Shown: positions 48,016-59,198 of the stretch, piece after piece | Layout of the letters: each line of letters starts with the position of its first letter | Numbering within the stretch: position 1 is the first letter of the stretch | Source: Parvularcula sp. BBD 1991-13 | GTDB lineage: Bacteria > Pseudomonadota > Alphaproteobacteria > Caulobacterales > Parvularculaceae | Assembly: GCA_001657385.1 (NCBI GenBank) | Contig: LYSZ01000004.1 | Location: 310,001 to 374,000 of the forward strand | DNA length: 64,000 bases | Reading direction: 5' to 3' | The notes under the pieces: model-generated | Database searches by the model: none | The model's input: the letters and a program-made list of their open reading frames with translations, nothing else | What the model was told of the DNA's origin: nothing | Position numbers and translations under genes: made by a program

Positions 48016-48648
48016 ATGGCTGTTTCAAAAGGACTGAAGGACTATCAGGACCGGGTGGCGGGGGAGAAGCGCGCCGCGGTGATGGATGCGGCGATTACGC
48101 TTTTTTTGTCGGACGGCTATGACCGCGTCTCCCTGGAGGCGGTGGCGAAGGCGGCCGGCGTGTCGTCGGCGACGGTGTACAAGCATTTTCCCACCAAGGC
48201 CGATCTTTTCGGGGGGATCATGGCCCGCCTGTGGGAAAACGAGGCAACCGGCGAGGGGGGCGTTCCGCCGGCCGGCGACCCGCGCGCGGGGCTGTTGCAG
48301 ATCGGCCGGGACTACGCCGCGCTGTTGCAGCGCCAGCAGACGCTGGACCTGTACCGGGTGATCATCGCCGAAGCGCCGCGCTTTCCGGAACTGGGCCAGG
48401 AACTCCATGAGCGCGGCAAGAAGCCATATCTCGACCGCCTGCGGGTGTACCTGATCGGCGAAATCGAGGCGGGGCTGCTGTCGATCGATGACATACCGCT
48501 GGCCAAGCGGCAGTTTCTCGGCATGATCAACGATGTGGTGTTCTGGCCGCGGTTGCTGATCGTCGGTCTTGAAGTGACGCCGGAGGAAACGGAAAAGGTT
48601 GTCGCGGCGGCGGTTGAGACGTTCATGGCCGCCTACGCCGCGCGGTAA
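48016..48648 (+). CDS. TetR/AcrR family transcriptional regulator
   Basis: AAVMDAAITLFLSDGYDRVSLEAVAKAAGVSSATVYKHFPTKADLF. Confidence 0.95.
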   Translation: MAVSKGLKDYQDRVAGEKRAAVMDAAITLFLSDGYDRVSLEAVAKAAGVSSATVYKHFPTKADLFGGIMARLWENEATGEGGVPPAGDPRAGLLQIGRDYAALLQRQQTLDLYRVIIAEAPRFPELGQELHERGKKPYLDRLRVYLIGEIEAGLLSIDDIPLAKRQFLGMINDVVFWPRLLIVGLEVTPEETEKVVAAAVETFMAAYAAR

Positions 48649-48668
48649 CGCCGGGTTGGGAGCATGAC

Positions 48669-50138
48669 ATGAACATAACCGCGATCGTCCGCGCGCGCGT
48701 GAATGCCGCCCTGAATGCAGCCTTGCGCGCCGGCCTGCGCGAGGTCCCGGGCGCGGCCCGCCTGTATCGGCCCGCGCTGGGCGCGCTGGCGTTGTGCGCG
48801 GCGCCGGGCCTCGCCGCCGCGGCGGACGATCCGGCGCATCGTTCACTGGCCGCCGGCTACAAGGCGGCGTTCACATGCTCGGCGCATTTCAACGCCGGCC
48901 GCAGTCTGGACGAAATCGCGGGCGACGAGCTGAACCGGATCTACCCGGATTATCGCGACGCGCTGGCGAGCTTGCCCGACGCGGTGGTGGACAAGGAAAC
49001 CGCGACGGTTTCGGTCGCTTTCGCCGACGGATTTCCCCCGCGCATCGCGCAGTGGCGGCCCTATCTCGGTTGCGCGCAACTGCCGTCGGGGGCGGGGATC
49101 GAGGCGGCGGGCGTCCTGCCCGAAGTCCGGGTGCGCCAGACCCGCGAGGCGACGCCGCCGCTTCCGTCCGCGCAGACCGCCGATGCGGACATCGACGCCG
49201 CGCTCGCCAGGGCCTTTGACCGCGAGACCTACGGCGCGGGCGTCGACACCTCCGCCGCCCTTGTCGTCAAGGACGGCGTGATCCTCGCCGAGCGCTACCG
49301 CGACGGCTTCGACCGGCAAACCCCGCAACGCACATGGTCCGTCGCGAAATCGATCGCCGCGACCGTGATCGGCGCCGCGGTTCACGAGGGGATCGTTCGC
49401 GTCGGCGATCCGGCCGGGCTGTCGGCGTGGTCCGCGCCGGGCGATCCGCGCGCGGCGATCACCATGGAGAACCTGCTGCACATGTCGAGCGGGCTTGATT
49501 CAACACCCGCCGGCAACCGCACGGACGACGTCTATTTCGGCGGCGGGCGCATCGTCGATCACGCCCTGTCGCGGCGGCTGGTCGCCGCGCCGGGGACCCG
49601 GTGGCGCTACGCCAATAACGACACCATGATCGCCATGCGGGCCCTGCGCGAGGCGATGGATGACGATCGCGCCTATCTGCGGTTCCCGTTCGAGCGCGTG
49701 CTGCTTCCGATCGGCATGCGGAACACCTATCTGGAGACCGACTGGAACGGCGATTTCGTCTTGTCGAGCCAGGTGTGGACGACCGCGCGCGATCTCGCCC
49801 GCCTTGGTCTTCTCTATCTCAACGACGGCGTATGGAACGGCCGGCGCATCCTGCCCGAAGGGTGGGCGGGTTTTGTGGCGGCGCCGGCGCCGGACCAGCC
49901 CGGCCCGCGCCGCGACGGGACGCCGCGCCCCGGTTACGGCGCGCAGTTCTGGCTGTTCGGCGAGGCGGACGGCCTGCCCTCCGGAACCTACGCCGCGATG
50001 GGCAACAGGGGCCAGTATCTCGTGATTGTCCCTGAACGGAACGTCCTGATCGTGCGGCGCGGGTTCGACGACAATGGCGGCGCGCGCTTCGACATCGCCC
50101 GCTTCGCCGCGGACATGCTCGCCGCGATTCCGCAATAG
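48669..50138 (+). CDS. Serine hydrolase (class C beta-lactamase-like)
   Basis: TWSVAKSIAATVIGAAV (SxxK), YANND, LLHMSSGLD. Confidence 0.9.
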   Translation: MNITAIVRARVNAALNAALRAGLREVPGAARLYRPALGALALCAAPGLAAAADDPAHRSLAAGYKAAFTCSAHFNAGRSLDEIAGDELNRIYPDYRDALASLPDAVVDKETATVSVAFADGFPPRIAQWRPYLGCAQLPSGAGIEAAGVLPEVRVRQTREATPPLPSAQTADADIDAALARAFDRETYGAGVDTSAALVVKDGVILAERYRDGFDRQTPQRTWSVAKSIAATVIGAAVHEGIVRVGDPAGLSAWSAPGDPRAAITMENLLHMSSGLDSTPAGNRTDDVYFGGGRIVDHALSRRLVAAPGTRWRYANNDTMIAMRALREAMDDDRAYLRFPFERVLLPIGMRNTYLETDWNGDFVLSSQVWTTARDLARLGLLYLNDGVWNGRRILPEGWAGFVAAPAPDQPGPRRDGTPRPGYGAQFWLFGEADGLPSGTYAAMGNRGQYLVIVPERNVLIVRRGFDDNGGARFDIARFAADMLAAIPQ

Positions 50139-50157
50139 GCCGGCCCTTCGCCGGGCG

Positions 50158-52083
50158 CTAGATGCTCCAGTCGCCGTCGCTCTTGAGATAACCGTTTTCG
50201 TCGAGATAACGCACGATGATTTCGGCGGCTTCTTGCGCTGAGATATCGGCCGTGTTGACGTCGATCTCGGGGTTTTTCGGCGCTTCGTAGGCGGAATCAA
50301 TGCCGGTGAAGTTCTTGATCTCGCCGCGCCGGGCCTTGGCGTAGAGCCCCTTGACGTCGCGCTTCTCGCAGACATCCAGCGGCGTCGAGACGTAGACTTC
50401 GATGAACTCTCCGTCCTGGAGCAACTCCCGCGCCATGCGGCGCTCGCTCTGGAAGGGAGAGATGAACGACACCAGCGTGATCAGCCCGGCGTCGGTCATC
50501 AGCCTTGCGGTCTCGCCGACTCGGCGGATGTTTTCCACCCGGTCGGCGTCGGTGAAGCCGAGATCCTTGTTGAGGCCGTGACGCACATTGTCCCCGTCCA
50601 GCGTATAGGTGTGCCGTCCCATGTCGTGCAGGCGCTTTTCGACAAGGTTCGCCACCGTTGACTTGCCCGACCCGGAAAGCCCGGTGAACCACAGGACGCA
50701 TGGGCGCTGGTTCTTCGCAACCGCGCGCGCGGCCTTGTCCACGTCGAGGTCCTGCCAGTGGACGTTCTGGGCGCGGCGCAGGGAAAAGTCGATCAGCCCC
50801 GCGCCGATGGTCGCGTTCGAACGGCGGTCGATCAGGATGAACGAGCCGGTGCGGCGGTTGTCCTTATAGGGATCAAAAGCCACCGGCTGCGCCAGGTTCA
50901 GATTGCACACGCCGACCTCGTTCAGCTCCAGCGTCTTGCCGGATTCCTTGGCCAGCGTGTTGACGTTGATCTTGTGCTTCAGCGCCGTGATCGTGGCGGG
51001 GACGGTGCGGTTCGCAGTCTTGAGAAGATACTGGCGCCCCGGCAGCAGACAGTCCTCCGCCATCCACAACAGATGCGCCGCGAACTGGTCGGTCTGCTCG
51101 GCGGGGGCGTTGCCGGCGCAAATCACGTCGCCGCGCGAGATGTCGATTTCGTCTTCAAGGGTCAGGGTGACGGCCATGTCGGGCCGAGCCTCGGCGAGGT
51201 CGCCGTCCATGGTGACGATGCGCGCGACGCGCGATCGCTTGGCGGAGGGAAGAACGACGATGTCGTCGCCCGGCCGGATCGAGCCGCTGGCGACCGTGCC
51301 TGAAAAGCCGCGAAAGTCGAGATTTGGCCGGTTCACCCATTGCACCGGCAGGCGGAACGGCTTGTCGCCGTGGTCCGCGCGCACGTCCGCGGTCTCAAGA
51401 TACGGCATCAGCGCCGGCCCGTTATACCAGTCGGTGTGCGGACTTCTTTTCGTGATGTTGTCGCCTTCCAGCGCCGAGATGGGAATGCAGGCGATGGAGG
51501 CGAAGTCCAGCGAGCTTGCGAAGGCGCGGTATTCCTCTTCGATTTTCCGGAATGCGTCTTCCTCGTAGCCGACGAGGTCCATCTTGTTGACGGCGAGAAC
51601 GATGTGGCGGATGCCGAGGAGGGAGACGATAAAGCTGTGGCGGCGCGTCTGCGTCAGGACCCCCTGGCGCGCGTCGACCAGGATGACGGCGAGGTCCGCC
51701 GTCGATGCGCCCGTCGCCATGTTGCGCGTATACTGTTCGTGGCCCGGCGTGTCGGCGACGATGAACTTGCGCTTGTCGGTGGAGAAAAAACGGTAGGCGA
51801 CGTCGATGGTGATGCCCTGTTCGCGCTCCGCCGCGAGGCCGTCCACGAGCAGGGCGAAGTCGATCTTGTCGCCCTGGGTGCCGTATTTCTTGGCGTCGTT
51901 TTTCAGCGCCGTCAATTGGTCGTCATAGATCAGCTTGGAATCGTAGAGCAGGCGCCCGATCAGCGTCGATTTGCCGTCGTCGACGCTGCCGCAGGTGATG
52001 AAGCGCAGCAGCCCCTTGTTTTCGTGGGCGCTGAGATAGTCGGCGATGTCGTCCGACGGGGCGATGAGGTTCGCTTGCGACAT
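50158..52083 (-). CDS. cysNC: Bifunctional sulfate adenylyltransferase subunit 1 / adenylylsulfate kinase
   Basis: [25 protein letters not shown] GTPase, then [29 protein letters not shown] kinase. Confidence 0.96.
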   Translation of the reverse strand: MSQANLIAPSDDIADYLSAHENKGLLRFITCGSVDDGKSTLIGRLLYDSKLIYDDQLTALKNDAKKYGTQGDKIDFALLVDGLAAEREQGITIDVAYRFFSTDKRKFIVADTPGHEQYTRNMATGASTADLAVILVDARQGVLTQTRRHSFIVSLLGIRHIVLAVNKMDLVGYEEDAFRKIEEEYRAFASSLDFASIACIPISALEGDNITKRSPHTDWYNGPALMPYLETADVRADHGDKPFRLPVQWVNRPNLDFRGFSGTVASGSIRPGDDIVVLPSAKRSRVARIVTMDGDLAEARPDMAVTLTLEDEIDISRGDVICAGNAPAEQTDQFAAHLLWMAEDCLLPGRQYLLKTANRTVPATITALKHKINVNTLAKESGKTLELNEVGVCNLNLAQPVAFDPYKDNRRTGSFILIDRRSNATIGAGLIDFSLRRAQNVHWQDLDVDKAARAVAKNQRPCVLWFTGLSGSGKSTVANLVEKRLHDMGRHTYTLDGDNVRHGLNKDLGFTDADRVENIRRVGETARLMTDAGLITLVSFISPFQSERRMARELLQDGEFIEVYVSTPLDVCEKRDVKGLYAKARRGEIKNFTGIDSAYEAPKNPEIDVNTADISAQEAAEIIVRYLDENGYLKSDGDWSI

Positions 52084-53234
52084 TAGAAGTACCCCTCCTG
52101 TTTTTTCTTCTCCATGGAGGCCGACTGGTCATGGTCGATGACGCGGCCTTCGCGTTCGGAATTGCGCGCGAGCAGCATTTCCTCGATGATCTCCGGCAGG
52201 GTCGTCGCCGTGGACCGGGCCGCGCCGGTCAGCGGATAGCAGCCCAATGTCCGGAAGCGGACCATTTCGTTGCTCGGCGTCAGGCCGTCGAGCGGCATGC
52301 GGTCGTCATCGACCATGATCATGACGCCGCCGCGCGTGACGACAGGGCGCTCGGCCGCGAAATAGACGCCCGGCAGCTCGATGTTTTCGCGGTAGATGTA
52401 TTGCCAGATGTCCAACTCGGTCCAGTTGGAGATCGGAAAGGCGCGGATGGTCTGTCCGTCGGAGATGCGGGCGTTGTAGATCGACCATAATTCCGGACGC
52501 TGATTTTTCGGGTCCCAGCGGTGGCCCGGCGCGCGAAAGGACAGGATGCGCTCCTTGGCGCGGGACTTTTCCTCGTCGCGCCGCCCGCCGCCGAAAGCGG
52601 CGTCGAAACCGTGCTTGTCGAGCCCCTGACGCAGGGACTGGGTCAGCATAACGTCGGTGTAGATCTGCGAGCCGTGGCTGAAGGGCGTGATCCCCTGTTT
52701 CACGCCGTCCTCGTTGACGTGCACGATCAGGTCGAACCCCAGCTCCCGCACCACGCGGTCGCGAAACTCGATCGTCTCGCGGAAATTCCAGGTGGTGTCG
52801 ATATGCATCAGCGGGAAAGGCGGCTTGCCCGGGTGGAACGCCTTGCGCGCCAGATGCAGCATGACGGTCGAATCCTTGCCGATCGAGTACAGCATGACCG
52901 GGTTTTCGGTTTCGGCGACCACCTCGCGCAGGATGTGGATCGCTTCCGCTTCCAGGCGGTCCAGGTGGGTCATGCGCGTCGGCGAGAGGAGGGCGCCCGG
53001 CGCGGCGGCGGCGGCCGGCGTTCCGGCGGTCTTTTTCCTTGCCTGCTCGGTTTCCAGCGCGGCGAGGCGCGCCTCGGCCGTCTCCAGCGTTTTCAGGGTG
53101 CACTGCCCGCCCGCCTCGAGCCGGGCGATGGCCTTGCCGTCATTGAAGAGCTTCCGCGAGACGGTGGACAGCGACAGGTCCGCCCTGTCGGCGGTGGACT
53201 TGGCGCGGGCGATAAGGTCTTGGATGTCTGGCAT
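52083..53234 (-). CDS. cysD: Sulfate adenylyltransferase subunit 2 with N-terminal HTH-like extension
   Basis: [60 protein letters not shown], linker, then canonical [19 protein letters not shown]...[17 protein letters not shown]. Confidence 0.93.
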   Translation of the reverse strand: MPDIQDLIARAKSTADRADLSLSTVSRKLFNDGKAIARLEAGGQCTLKTLETAEARLAALETEQARKKTAGTPAAAAAPGALLSPTRMTHLDRLEAEAIHILREVVAETENPVMLYSIGKDSTVMLHLARKAFHPGKPPFPLMHIDTTWNFRETIEFRDRVVRELGFDLIVHVNEDGVKQGITPFSHGSQIYTDVMLTQSLRQGLDKHGFDAAFGGGRRDEEKSRAKERILSFRAPGHRWDPKNQRPELWSIYNARISDGQTIRAFPISNWTELDIWQYIYRENIELPGVYFAAERPVVTRGGVMIMVDDDRMPLDGLTPSNEMVRFRTLGCYPLTGAARSTATTLPEIIEEMLLARNSEREGRVIDHDQSASMEKKKQEGYF

Positions 53235-53317
53235 TGGGATCTTTCCCACAACAGGTTCGACGAATTCGGCGCATATGGCAGGGGCGTGGGACGAGCGCAA
53301 GACGTTTTTTGTGAAAT

Positions 53318-53335
53318 TGTGGGGTTAATCCCACA
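53318..53335. promoter_or_regulatory. Inverted repeat upstream of cysD
   Basis: TGTGGG-GTTAAT-CCCACA. Confidence 0.5.
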
Positions 53336-53450
53336 TTAAGCGACCATTTTCCTGTTGCACCGTCCTTTCACGAGCGCTTTGCATGACGACGCAGGATCCC
53401 GGGCGCTGCGGCAATCTGTCAGCTCGATTTCCTGTCCTTCTTATCTGATA

Positions 53451-53468
53451 TTTCTGTCATGACAGAAA
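53451..53468. promoter_or_regulatory. Perfect 18-bp palindrome overlapping start codon of regulator
   Basis: TTTCTGTCATGACAGAAA; ATG at 53459-53461. Confidence 0.65.
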
Positions 53469-54028
53469 CAACTGAAAAAAAGGAAACGCTCAGCCCGGCC
53501 ATGGAGCGCTTCATTCTTCACTGGGGCGACATGGGCGCGACCTGGGGCGTCAACCGGTCGGTGGCGCAGGTCCACGCGCTGCTCCTGGTCAGCGACCGTC
53601 CGCGTCCGGCGGACGAGATCGCGGAAACCCTGAATCTCGCCCGGTCCAATGTCTCCACATCGATCAAGGACCTGACGGGTTGGGATCTTGTCCGGCGCGT
53701 GCCGGTGCGCGGCGAGCGCCGCGACCATTTCGAGGCGGTGGGCGATGTCTGGGAGATGGTCGCGCGCATCGTCGAGATCCGCAAGGCGCGCGAGATCGAT
53801 CCCGCCAAGGCGGTCCTGAAAACCTGCCTCGACGACGTGCGGAACGACCCGGCGGCCAGTCCGGTCGCGGTCGGGCGCCTCAGCGACATCGCCGAACTGA
53901 TCGATCTCTTCGACGGCTGGTACGGCCAGGTCAAGGATCTGCCGAAGGATTCGCTATTGCCGTTGATCCGCATGGGATCGAAGGCGGTGGATCTCCTGAA
54001 GCCCTTCGTCGGGAAAAAGCGCGAGTAA
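53459..54028 (+). CDS. GbsR/MarR-type transcriptional regulator
   Basis: Winged-HTH core VAQVHALLLVSDRPRPADEIAETLNLARSNVSTSIKDLTGWDLVRRVPVRGERRDHFEA. Confidence 0.9.
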   Translation: MTETTEKKETLSPAMERFILHWGDMGATWGVNRSVAQVHALLLVSDRPRPADEIAETLNLARSNVSTSIKDLTGWDLVRRVPVRGERRDHFEAVGDVWEMVARIVEIRKAREIDPAKAVLKTCLDDVRNDPAASPVAVGRLSDIAELIDLFDGWYGQVKDLPKDSLLPLIRMGSKAVDLLKPFVGKKRE

Positions 54029-54056
54029 CGGCGCTGAACAAAACAGGCTTTGCAGC

Positions 54057-54605
54057 ATGAAAAGGAGACGGGTGATGGCTTACGAGGCTTATGTCGCTGA
54101 CGAAACGGCGCCGGGCGCCAGGACGTCTCCAAATCGCCGGCCGCCGCGGGTTTCCGCAAGGGGGCCGGCGTCTGGCCCGACAACCGGCGCGGCCCAGCTT
54201 CTCGCCTATCTCGCCGCCGCGCCGCTGATCGCCGCCGCTCTCCTCATCGTCGCCCTGAACGGCGGTTCGGGACCGGTCCCGGAGCTGATGGCGCTTTACG
54301 GCGCGGCGCTGATCGTCTTTTTCGGCGGCGTGCGCTGGGGCGTCGCGGTGATGCGGCCTGAGGGGCCGACCCTTCGCAGCCTGCTCGGCTCCGCGCTGCC
54401 GCTCATGCTGGCGCTGCCGCTGTTTCTTCCGTGGGCGCTGCATCTGAAGTTCGTCGCCATCATGGCGCTGACGGCGGCGCTGCTCGTCGACGACCTGAAC
54501 GCCACCCGGCGCGGCTCCGGCGCGCCCGCATGGTATCTCGCCGTGCGCCTGCCGCTCACCGTGCTGATCGAAGTGGCGTTTCTCGTCGCGCTGGCGGAGG
54601 CGTGA
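54057..54605 (+). CDS. DUF3429-like membrane protein
   Basis: LMALYGAALIVFFGGVRWGVAV typical segment; multi-TM; alternative start 54075. Confidence 0.75.
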   Translation: MKRRRVMAYEAYVADETAPGARTSPNRRPPRVSARGPASGPTTGAAQLLAYLAAAPLIAAALLIVALNGGSGPVPELMALYGAALIVFFGGVRWGVAVMRPEGPTLRSLLGSALPLMLALPLFLPWALHLKFVAIMALTAALLVDDLNATRRGSGAPAWYLAVRLPLTVLIEVAFLVALAEA

Positions 54606-54607
54606 GC

Positions 54608-55108
54608 ATGGCGACCGGCTTCCTTCGCGAAGCAGCGCCGGCGTCGCGCATCTATGCCGGCCTGTGGATTATTCTGGTCTACGCCGCGTTCGGCCCACCG
54701 CTCGGGTGGGCTGTGCTTGCGGCGTTCTTTGCCGTTTCCGCTGTCGGGAAGGGGATTGTCGAGACCGGCATTGATACCGAGTCAGTGCGCGCATTACTCA
54801 AGGCCGTCCCCGCTTTTCTGGCTGTTCTGTCGATCGGCGGTCTGCTTTCCTATGTCTTCGGCCTCATCCCCGCCTTCCTAACCGGAGTCGCGCTTGCGGC
54901 GTGGCATGGGGCGAGCGGACGGGCGGGATATGCGGCGGCGTTTGTCGCGGCGCTTGCGGCCGGTCTGATCGCGCGTACGGTCAACATTCTCGACAACCGC
55001 GAACTCACCGCGTTTTCGGCGGGGCTGATCTGCGCCGGCCTCGCTTCAAGTCTGATCCTGCGTTTCTTCTTCCGCGGCCTGTTTGCCAAAGCGCCCCGTC
55101 CCGCTTAA
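54608..55108 (+). CDS. Hypothetical membrane protein
   Basis: Continuous multi-TM ORF immediately following previous gene. Confidence 0.65.
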   Translation: MATGFLREAAPASRIYAGLWIILVYAAFGPPLGWAVLAAFFAVSAVGKGIVETGIDTESVRALLKAVPAFLAVLSIGGLLSYVFGLIPAFLTGVALAAWHGASGRAGYAAAFVAALAAGLIARTVNILDNRELTAFSAGLICAGLASSLILRFFFRGLFAKAPRPA

Positions 55109-55154
55109 GGAAAGGCGGCGCGCGGCGCCGTTCCTTCCCTTGTTGTCTCCGGTT

Positions 55155-55904
55155 ATGACCCCCGATCCCCTTCAGCTCGCCATCCTCTTCGTCGCCGGCG
55201 TGGCGTCCGGCTGGATCAACGTGCTTGCGGGGGGCGGATCGATCCTCACCGTGCCGGTGATGGTGTTCATGGGGCTGCCGGGTCCTGTCGCCAACGGCAC
55301 CAACCGCATCGGCATCATCACCCAGAACATCGCCTCGGTCGCGACCTTCTTCCGCAAGGGCTATTCGGATTTTCGCCTCAGCGCGACGCTGGCCGGCGCG
55401 GCCTGCGTCGGGGCGTTCTTCGGCGCGAATGTCGGCGCCGAGCTTGACGGCGTATGGTTCGACCGCACCATCGCCGTCATCATGATCGGGGTGCTCGTCA
55501 TTATGCTGACCGACATCGGGCAGAAACCGGTCGATCCGGCGGCGCGGCCGCGCAACCTGCTCGCCGGTCATCTCCTCATGGTCGGCGCCGGGGTCTGGGG
55601 CGGTTTCATCCAGATCGGGGTCGGCTTTATCATGATGCCGATCCTCAACCGCGTGATGGGGCTCGACCTGATCCGGGTGAACATGCACAAGGTGTTCATC
55701 GCCCTGATGTTCTCCTTCGTCGCCCTGGCCGTGTTCGCCGTCAGGGTGGAGATCGAATGGGGCCTTGGCGCGGCGCTGGCCGGCGGATACGCCATCGGCG
55801 GCTGGCTCGGCGCGGGCTCCGCCGTGGCGAAGGGCGAGGGGCTGATCAAGCGGGTTTTCTACATCGCCCTGGCGGCGATGGCGGTGAAGCTGCTGTTCTT
55901 CTGA
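55155..55904 (+). CDS. TauE/SafE-family (TSUP) permease
   Basis: FVAGVASGWINVLAGGGSILTVPVMVFMGLPGPVANGTNRIGI. Confidence 0.9.
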   Translation: MTPDPLQLAILFVAGVASGWINVLAGGGSILTVPVMVFMGLPGPVANGTNRIGIITQNIASVATFFRKGYSDFRLSATLAGAACVGAFFGANVGAELDGVWFDRTIAVIMIGVLVIMLTDIGQKPVDPAARPRNLLAGHLLMVGAGVWGGFIQIGVGFIMMPILNRVMGLDLIRVNMHKVFIALMFSFVALAVFAVRVEIEWGLGAALAGGYAIGGWLGAGSAVAKGEGLIKRVFYIALAAMAVKLLFF

Positions 55905-56186
55905 CGGCCGGCATGCCGCCCGCCCTCACCTTTTGCGCAGCGTGCGCGAAGCGCAACCGTTTCCATTAAAAGGTGTATGCTGTCGCCCAAGAATTTTACT
56001 AAGTATCTGCTTTTATTAAAAAAGTTTTCCAGAGGCGTTATGCCGCCAGTTTTCCACAGGGGTTTGCTTTGACAGACTGTCGCAGGTCGGGCACGTAGCG
56101 CGTGACATCGCCGCCGCTGTCGCCGCAAGGCCTTTTATGCGCGCGGCGGCGACACGTTACGCTCTATTATCCGAGAAGGCATCTCC

Positions 56187-57728
56187 ATGGAAATTCATGA
56201 CGTCCGCGCGCATCGCTCCAAAGACAACCTGAAGCGGGAGGACCAGCTCGCCTGGAAGATCGCCGAGGTCGCCGCCGACGCGGTCGAGGTCGACGCCGAG
56301 GCGACGGACATGATCATCAACCGCATCATCGACAACGCGTCAGTGGGGATCGCCTCGCTGAACCGCGGGCCGATCAAGTCGGCGCGGGCGATGGCGAACG
56401 CCCATCCGCGTTCCGGCGGCGCGACCCTGTTCGGCCTGCCCGCGGCGCATACGGTGTGTGCGGAATGGGCGGCCTGGGCGAACGGGACGGCGGTGCGCGA
56501 GCTGGACTTTCACGACACGTTTCTGGCGGCGGACTATTCCCACCCCGGCGACAACATTCCGCCGGTGCTCGCCGTGGCGCAGCAATGCGGCCGCGACGGC
56601 CGCGACCTCGTGCGCGGCGTCGCGACGGGCTACGAGATCCAGGTGAACCTCGTCAAGGCGATTTGCCTGCACGAGCACAAGATCGACCATATCGCGCATA
56701 TCGGACCGTCCGCCTCCGCGGCGGTCGGAACGCTTCTTGGTCTGCCCACGGAGGTCATCTACCAGTCGGTGCAGCAGGGCCTGCATACGACGGTGACGAC
56801 GCGCCAGTCGCGCAAGGGCGAGATCTCCACCTGGAAGGCGTTCGCGCCGGCCTATGCAGGCAAGCTCGCCATCGAGGCGGTGGACCGCTGCATGCGCGGC
56901 GAGGGCGCGCCGAGCCCGATTTACGAGGGCGAGGATTCCGTAATCTCGTTCATTCTCAACGGCCGCACCGCCCGCGACAGGGGCGAGAGCCCGTACGAGC
57001 CGACTTATCACGTGCCCCTGCCGGCCAAGGGCGAGGCCAAGCGCGCGATCCTTGAGACCTACACCAAGGAGCATTCGGCGGAGTATCAGTCACAGGCGCT
57101 GATCGACCTTGCCTTCCGTATGGGGAAGGTCATCGTCGAGCGCGGCGGCTTCGACAAGGTCAAGTCGATCGTTCTGCACACGTCTCACCACACGCATTAC
57201 GTCATCGGCACCGGTTCCGGCGATCCGCAAAAGATGGACCCCAACGCCAGCCGCGAGACCCTCGACCATTCGATCATGTACATCTTTGCAGTCGCGCTTC
57301 AGGACGGCGAATGGCATCACGTCAAGTCCTACGCGCCGGAACGGGCGCGGCGCGAGGACACGGTGCGGCTCTGGCATAAGATTTCGACCACCGAAGACCC
57401 GGAATGGACGCGGCGCTATCACAGCCAGGACCCGAACGAGAAAGCCTTCGGCGCCCGGGTTGTCGTCGCCATGGAGGACGGCTCGGAAATCGTCGACGAG
57501 CTTGGCATCGCCAACGCGCATCCCTTCGGCGCGCGCCCGTTCGGCCGCGCGGAGTACGTGAAAAAGTTCAAGACCCTGACCGAGGACATTCTCGACCCGG
57601 CGGAATCGGAGCGTTTCCTCGATCTCGTGCAGCAACTGCCGAACCTGTCTGCCGAACAGGTCAAACTGCTCAATCCGGTGGCTCCGGCGGGCTATCTGGT
57701 GGAAAATCCGGCGAAGGGGATTTTCTAA
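56187..57728 (+). CDS. prpD: MmgE/PrpD family 2-methylcitrate dehydratase
   Basis: [47 protein letters not shown]. Confidence 0.93.
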   Translation: MEIHDVRAHRSKDNLKREDQLAWKIAEVAADAVEVDAEATDMIINRIIDNASVGIASLNRGPIKSARAMANAHPRSGGATLFGLPAAHTVCAEWAAWANGTAVRELDFHDTFLAADYSHPGDNIPPVLAVAQQCGRDGRDLVRGVATGYEIQVNLVKAICLHEHKIDHIAHIGPSASAAVGTLLGLPTEVIYQSVQQGLHTTVTTRQSRKGEISTWKAFAPAYAGKLAIEAVDRCMRGEGAPSPIYEGEDSVISFILNGRTARDRGESPYEPTYHVPLPAKGEAKRAILETYTKEHSAEYQSQALIDLAFRMGKVIVERGGFDKVKSIVLHTSHHTHYVIGTGSGDPQKMDPNASRETLDHSIMYIFAVALQDGEWHHVKSYAPERARREDTVRLWHKISTTEDPEWTRRYHSQDPNEKAFGARVVVAMEDGSEIVDELGIANAHPFGARPFGRAEYVKKFKTLTEDILDPAESERFLDLVQQLPNLSAEQVKLLNPVAPAGYLVENPAKGIF

Positions 57729-57764
57729 AGGGCGCGGGACGCGCCCGAAGCAAAGGAGAACGTC

Positions 57765-58145
57765 ATGCTGGCTTATTCAACCATCGGCGTCAGCGACATG
57801 GACGCGGCGCGGAAATTCTACGACGCGCTGTTCGAGGAGATCGGCGCCAAAGTGCTTTTTGAGCGGCCGGACGGGGGCTTCGTCGGTTACGGCGTGGCGC
57901 CGGGCCAGCCGATGTTCGGGATCGCCCGGCCCTATGACGGCGGCGAGGCGTCGCCGGGCAACGGCAATATGGTCGCCATCGCCGCCAAGGATCCCGCGCA
58001 GGTGAAAGCCCTCTACGACAAGGCGATTGCGCTCGGCGCCTCATGCGCGGGCGAGGCCGGCCCGCGCCTCAACGGCGCGGCCACCTGCGGTTACGTGCGC
58101 GACCCCGACGGCAACAAGCTGAACTTTTTCTGCATGGGCGGTTAA
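57765..58145 (+). CDS. VOC (glyoxalase/bleomycin resistance) family protein
   Basis: MLAYSTIGVSDMDAARKFYDALF; GYVRDPDGNKLNFFCMGG. Confidence 0.93.
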   Translation: MLAYSTIGVSDMDAARKFYDALFEEIGAKVLFERPDGGFVGYGVAPGQPMFGIARPYDGGEASPGNGNMVAIAAKDPAQVKALYDKAIALGASCAGEAGPRLNGAATCGYVRDPDGNKLNFFCMGG

Positions 58146-58285
58146 GGATCGGCGTCAACGGCGGCGCCCGCCGCGCTCGACCGCTGGCGCCGGCTTGTCG
58201 GCGCGGCCTGAAGGCGCGGGGCGAAGAGGCGAAGAGACGGGCAAACGCCGGCGCCGAGCCGACGGCGTTCAGATTGGAGACGAAT

Positions 58286-59197
58286 ATGTTGTTTACGGAA
58301 AAATCGCCTGCGGAAAAACGCAAAGCTTTTCGCGAGGGCCTCGCCTCCGGGAAGCTGTTGCAGTTTCCGGGCGCATTCAACCCGCTCTGCGCACAGATGA
58401 TCGAGCGCAAGGGGTTTGACGGGGTCTATATCTCAGGCGCGGTGATGGCCGCGGATCTGTGCTTGCCCGATATCGGTCTTGCGACGATGACGGAGTTCGT
58501 CGAGCGCGGCCAGCAAATCGCCCGCGTGAGCGATCTGCCGGCCTTTATCGACATCGACACCGGCTTCGGGGAGCCGATGGCGGCCGCGCGCACCGTCCGG
58601 TCGATGGAGGAGGCGGGGCTTGCCGGCTGTCACATCGAGGACCAGGTGATGCCCAAGCGCTGCGGCCATCTCGACGGCAAGGAAATCGTGCCGACGGAAA
58701 TCATGGTCCAGCGCGTCAAGGCCGCCGCCGAAGCGAAGCGCGATGCGAATTTCGTCCTGATCGCCCGGTCCGACGCCCGCGCGGTTGAGGGGCTCGACAG
58801 CGCCATCGACCGGATGAAAGCTTATGTGGACGCCGGCGCCGACATGATCTTTCCCGAAGCGATGAAGTCGGAACAGGAGTTCGAGGCGGTGCGCGCCGCC
58901 CTTGACGTTCCGATCCTCGCCAACATGACCGAATTCGGCAAAAGCCGCCTGCTGAACAAGACCGAGCTGGAAAATCTCGGCTTCAATGTGGTGATCTATC
59001 CGGTGACGACGCTGCGCCTGGCCATGGGCGCGTGCGACCGCGGTCTCGACCGCATCCTCGCCGACGGCGACCAGAACGCCATTCTGGACGACATGCAGCA
59101 CCGGCGCGATCTCTACGATCTTTTGCGCTACCACGACTATAACAAGTTCGATGAGTCGATATATAATTTTCAGGTGGGCGATACGCCCATGGAGTAA
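58286..59197 (+). CDS. prpB: Methylisocitrate lyase
   Basis: FPGAFNPLCAQMIERKGFDGVYISGAV; DIDTGFGEPMAAARTVRSMEEAGLAGCHIEDQVMPKRCGHLDGKEIV. Confidence 0.93.
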   Translation: MLFTEKSPAEKRKAFREGLASGKLLQFPGAFNPLCAQMIERKGFDGVYISGAVMAADLCLPDIGLATMTEFVERGQQIARVSDLPAFIDIDTGFGEPMAAARTVRSMEEAGLAGCHIEDQVMPKRCGHLDGKEIVPTEIMVQRVKAAAEAKRDANFVLIARSDARAVEGLDSAIDRMKAYVDAGADMIFPEAMKSEQEFEAVRAALDVPILANMTEFGKSRLLNKTELENLGFNVVIYPVTTLRLAMGACDRGLDRILADGDQNAILDDMQHRRDLYDLLRYHDYNKFDESIYNFQVGDTPME

Positions 59198-59198
59198 G

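Noticed and set aside
56006-56030. AT-rich near-palindrome TTTTATTAAAA upstream of prpD
   Set aside because: Too short and low in complexity to argue for a specific operator without comparative data.
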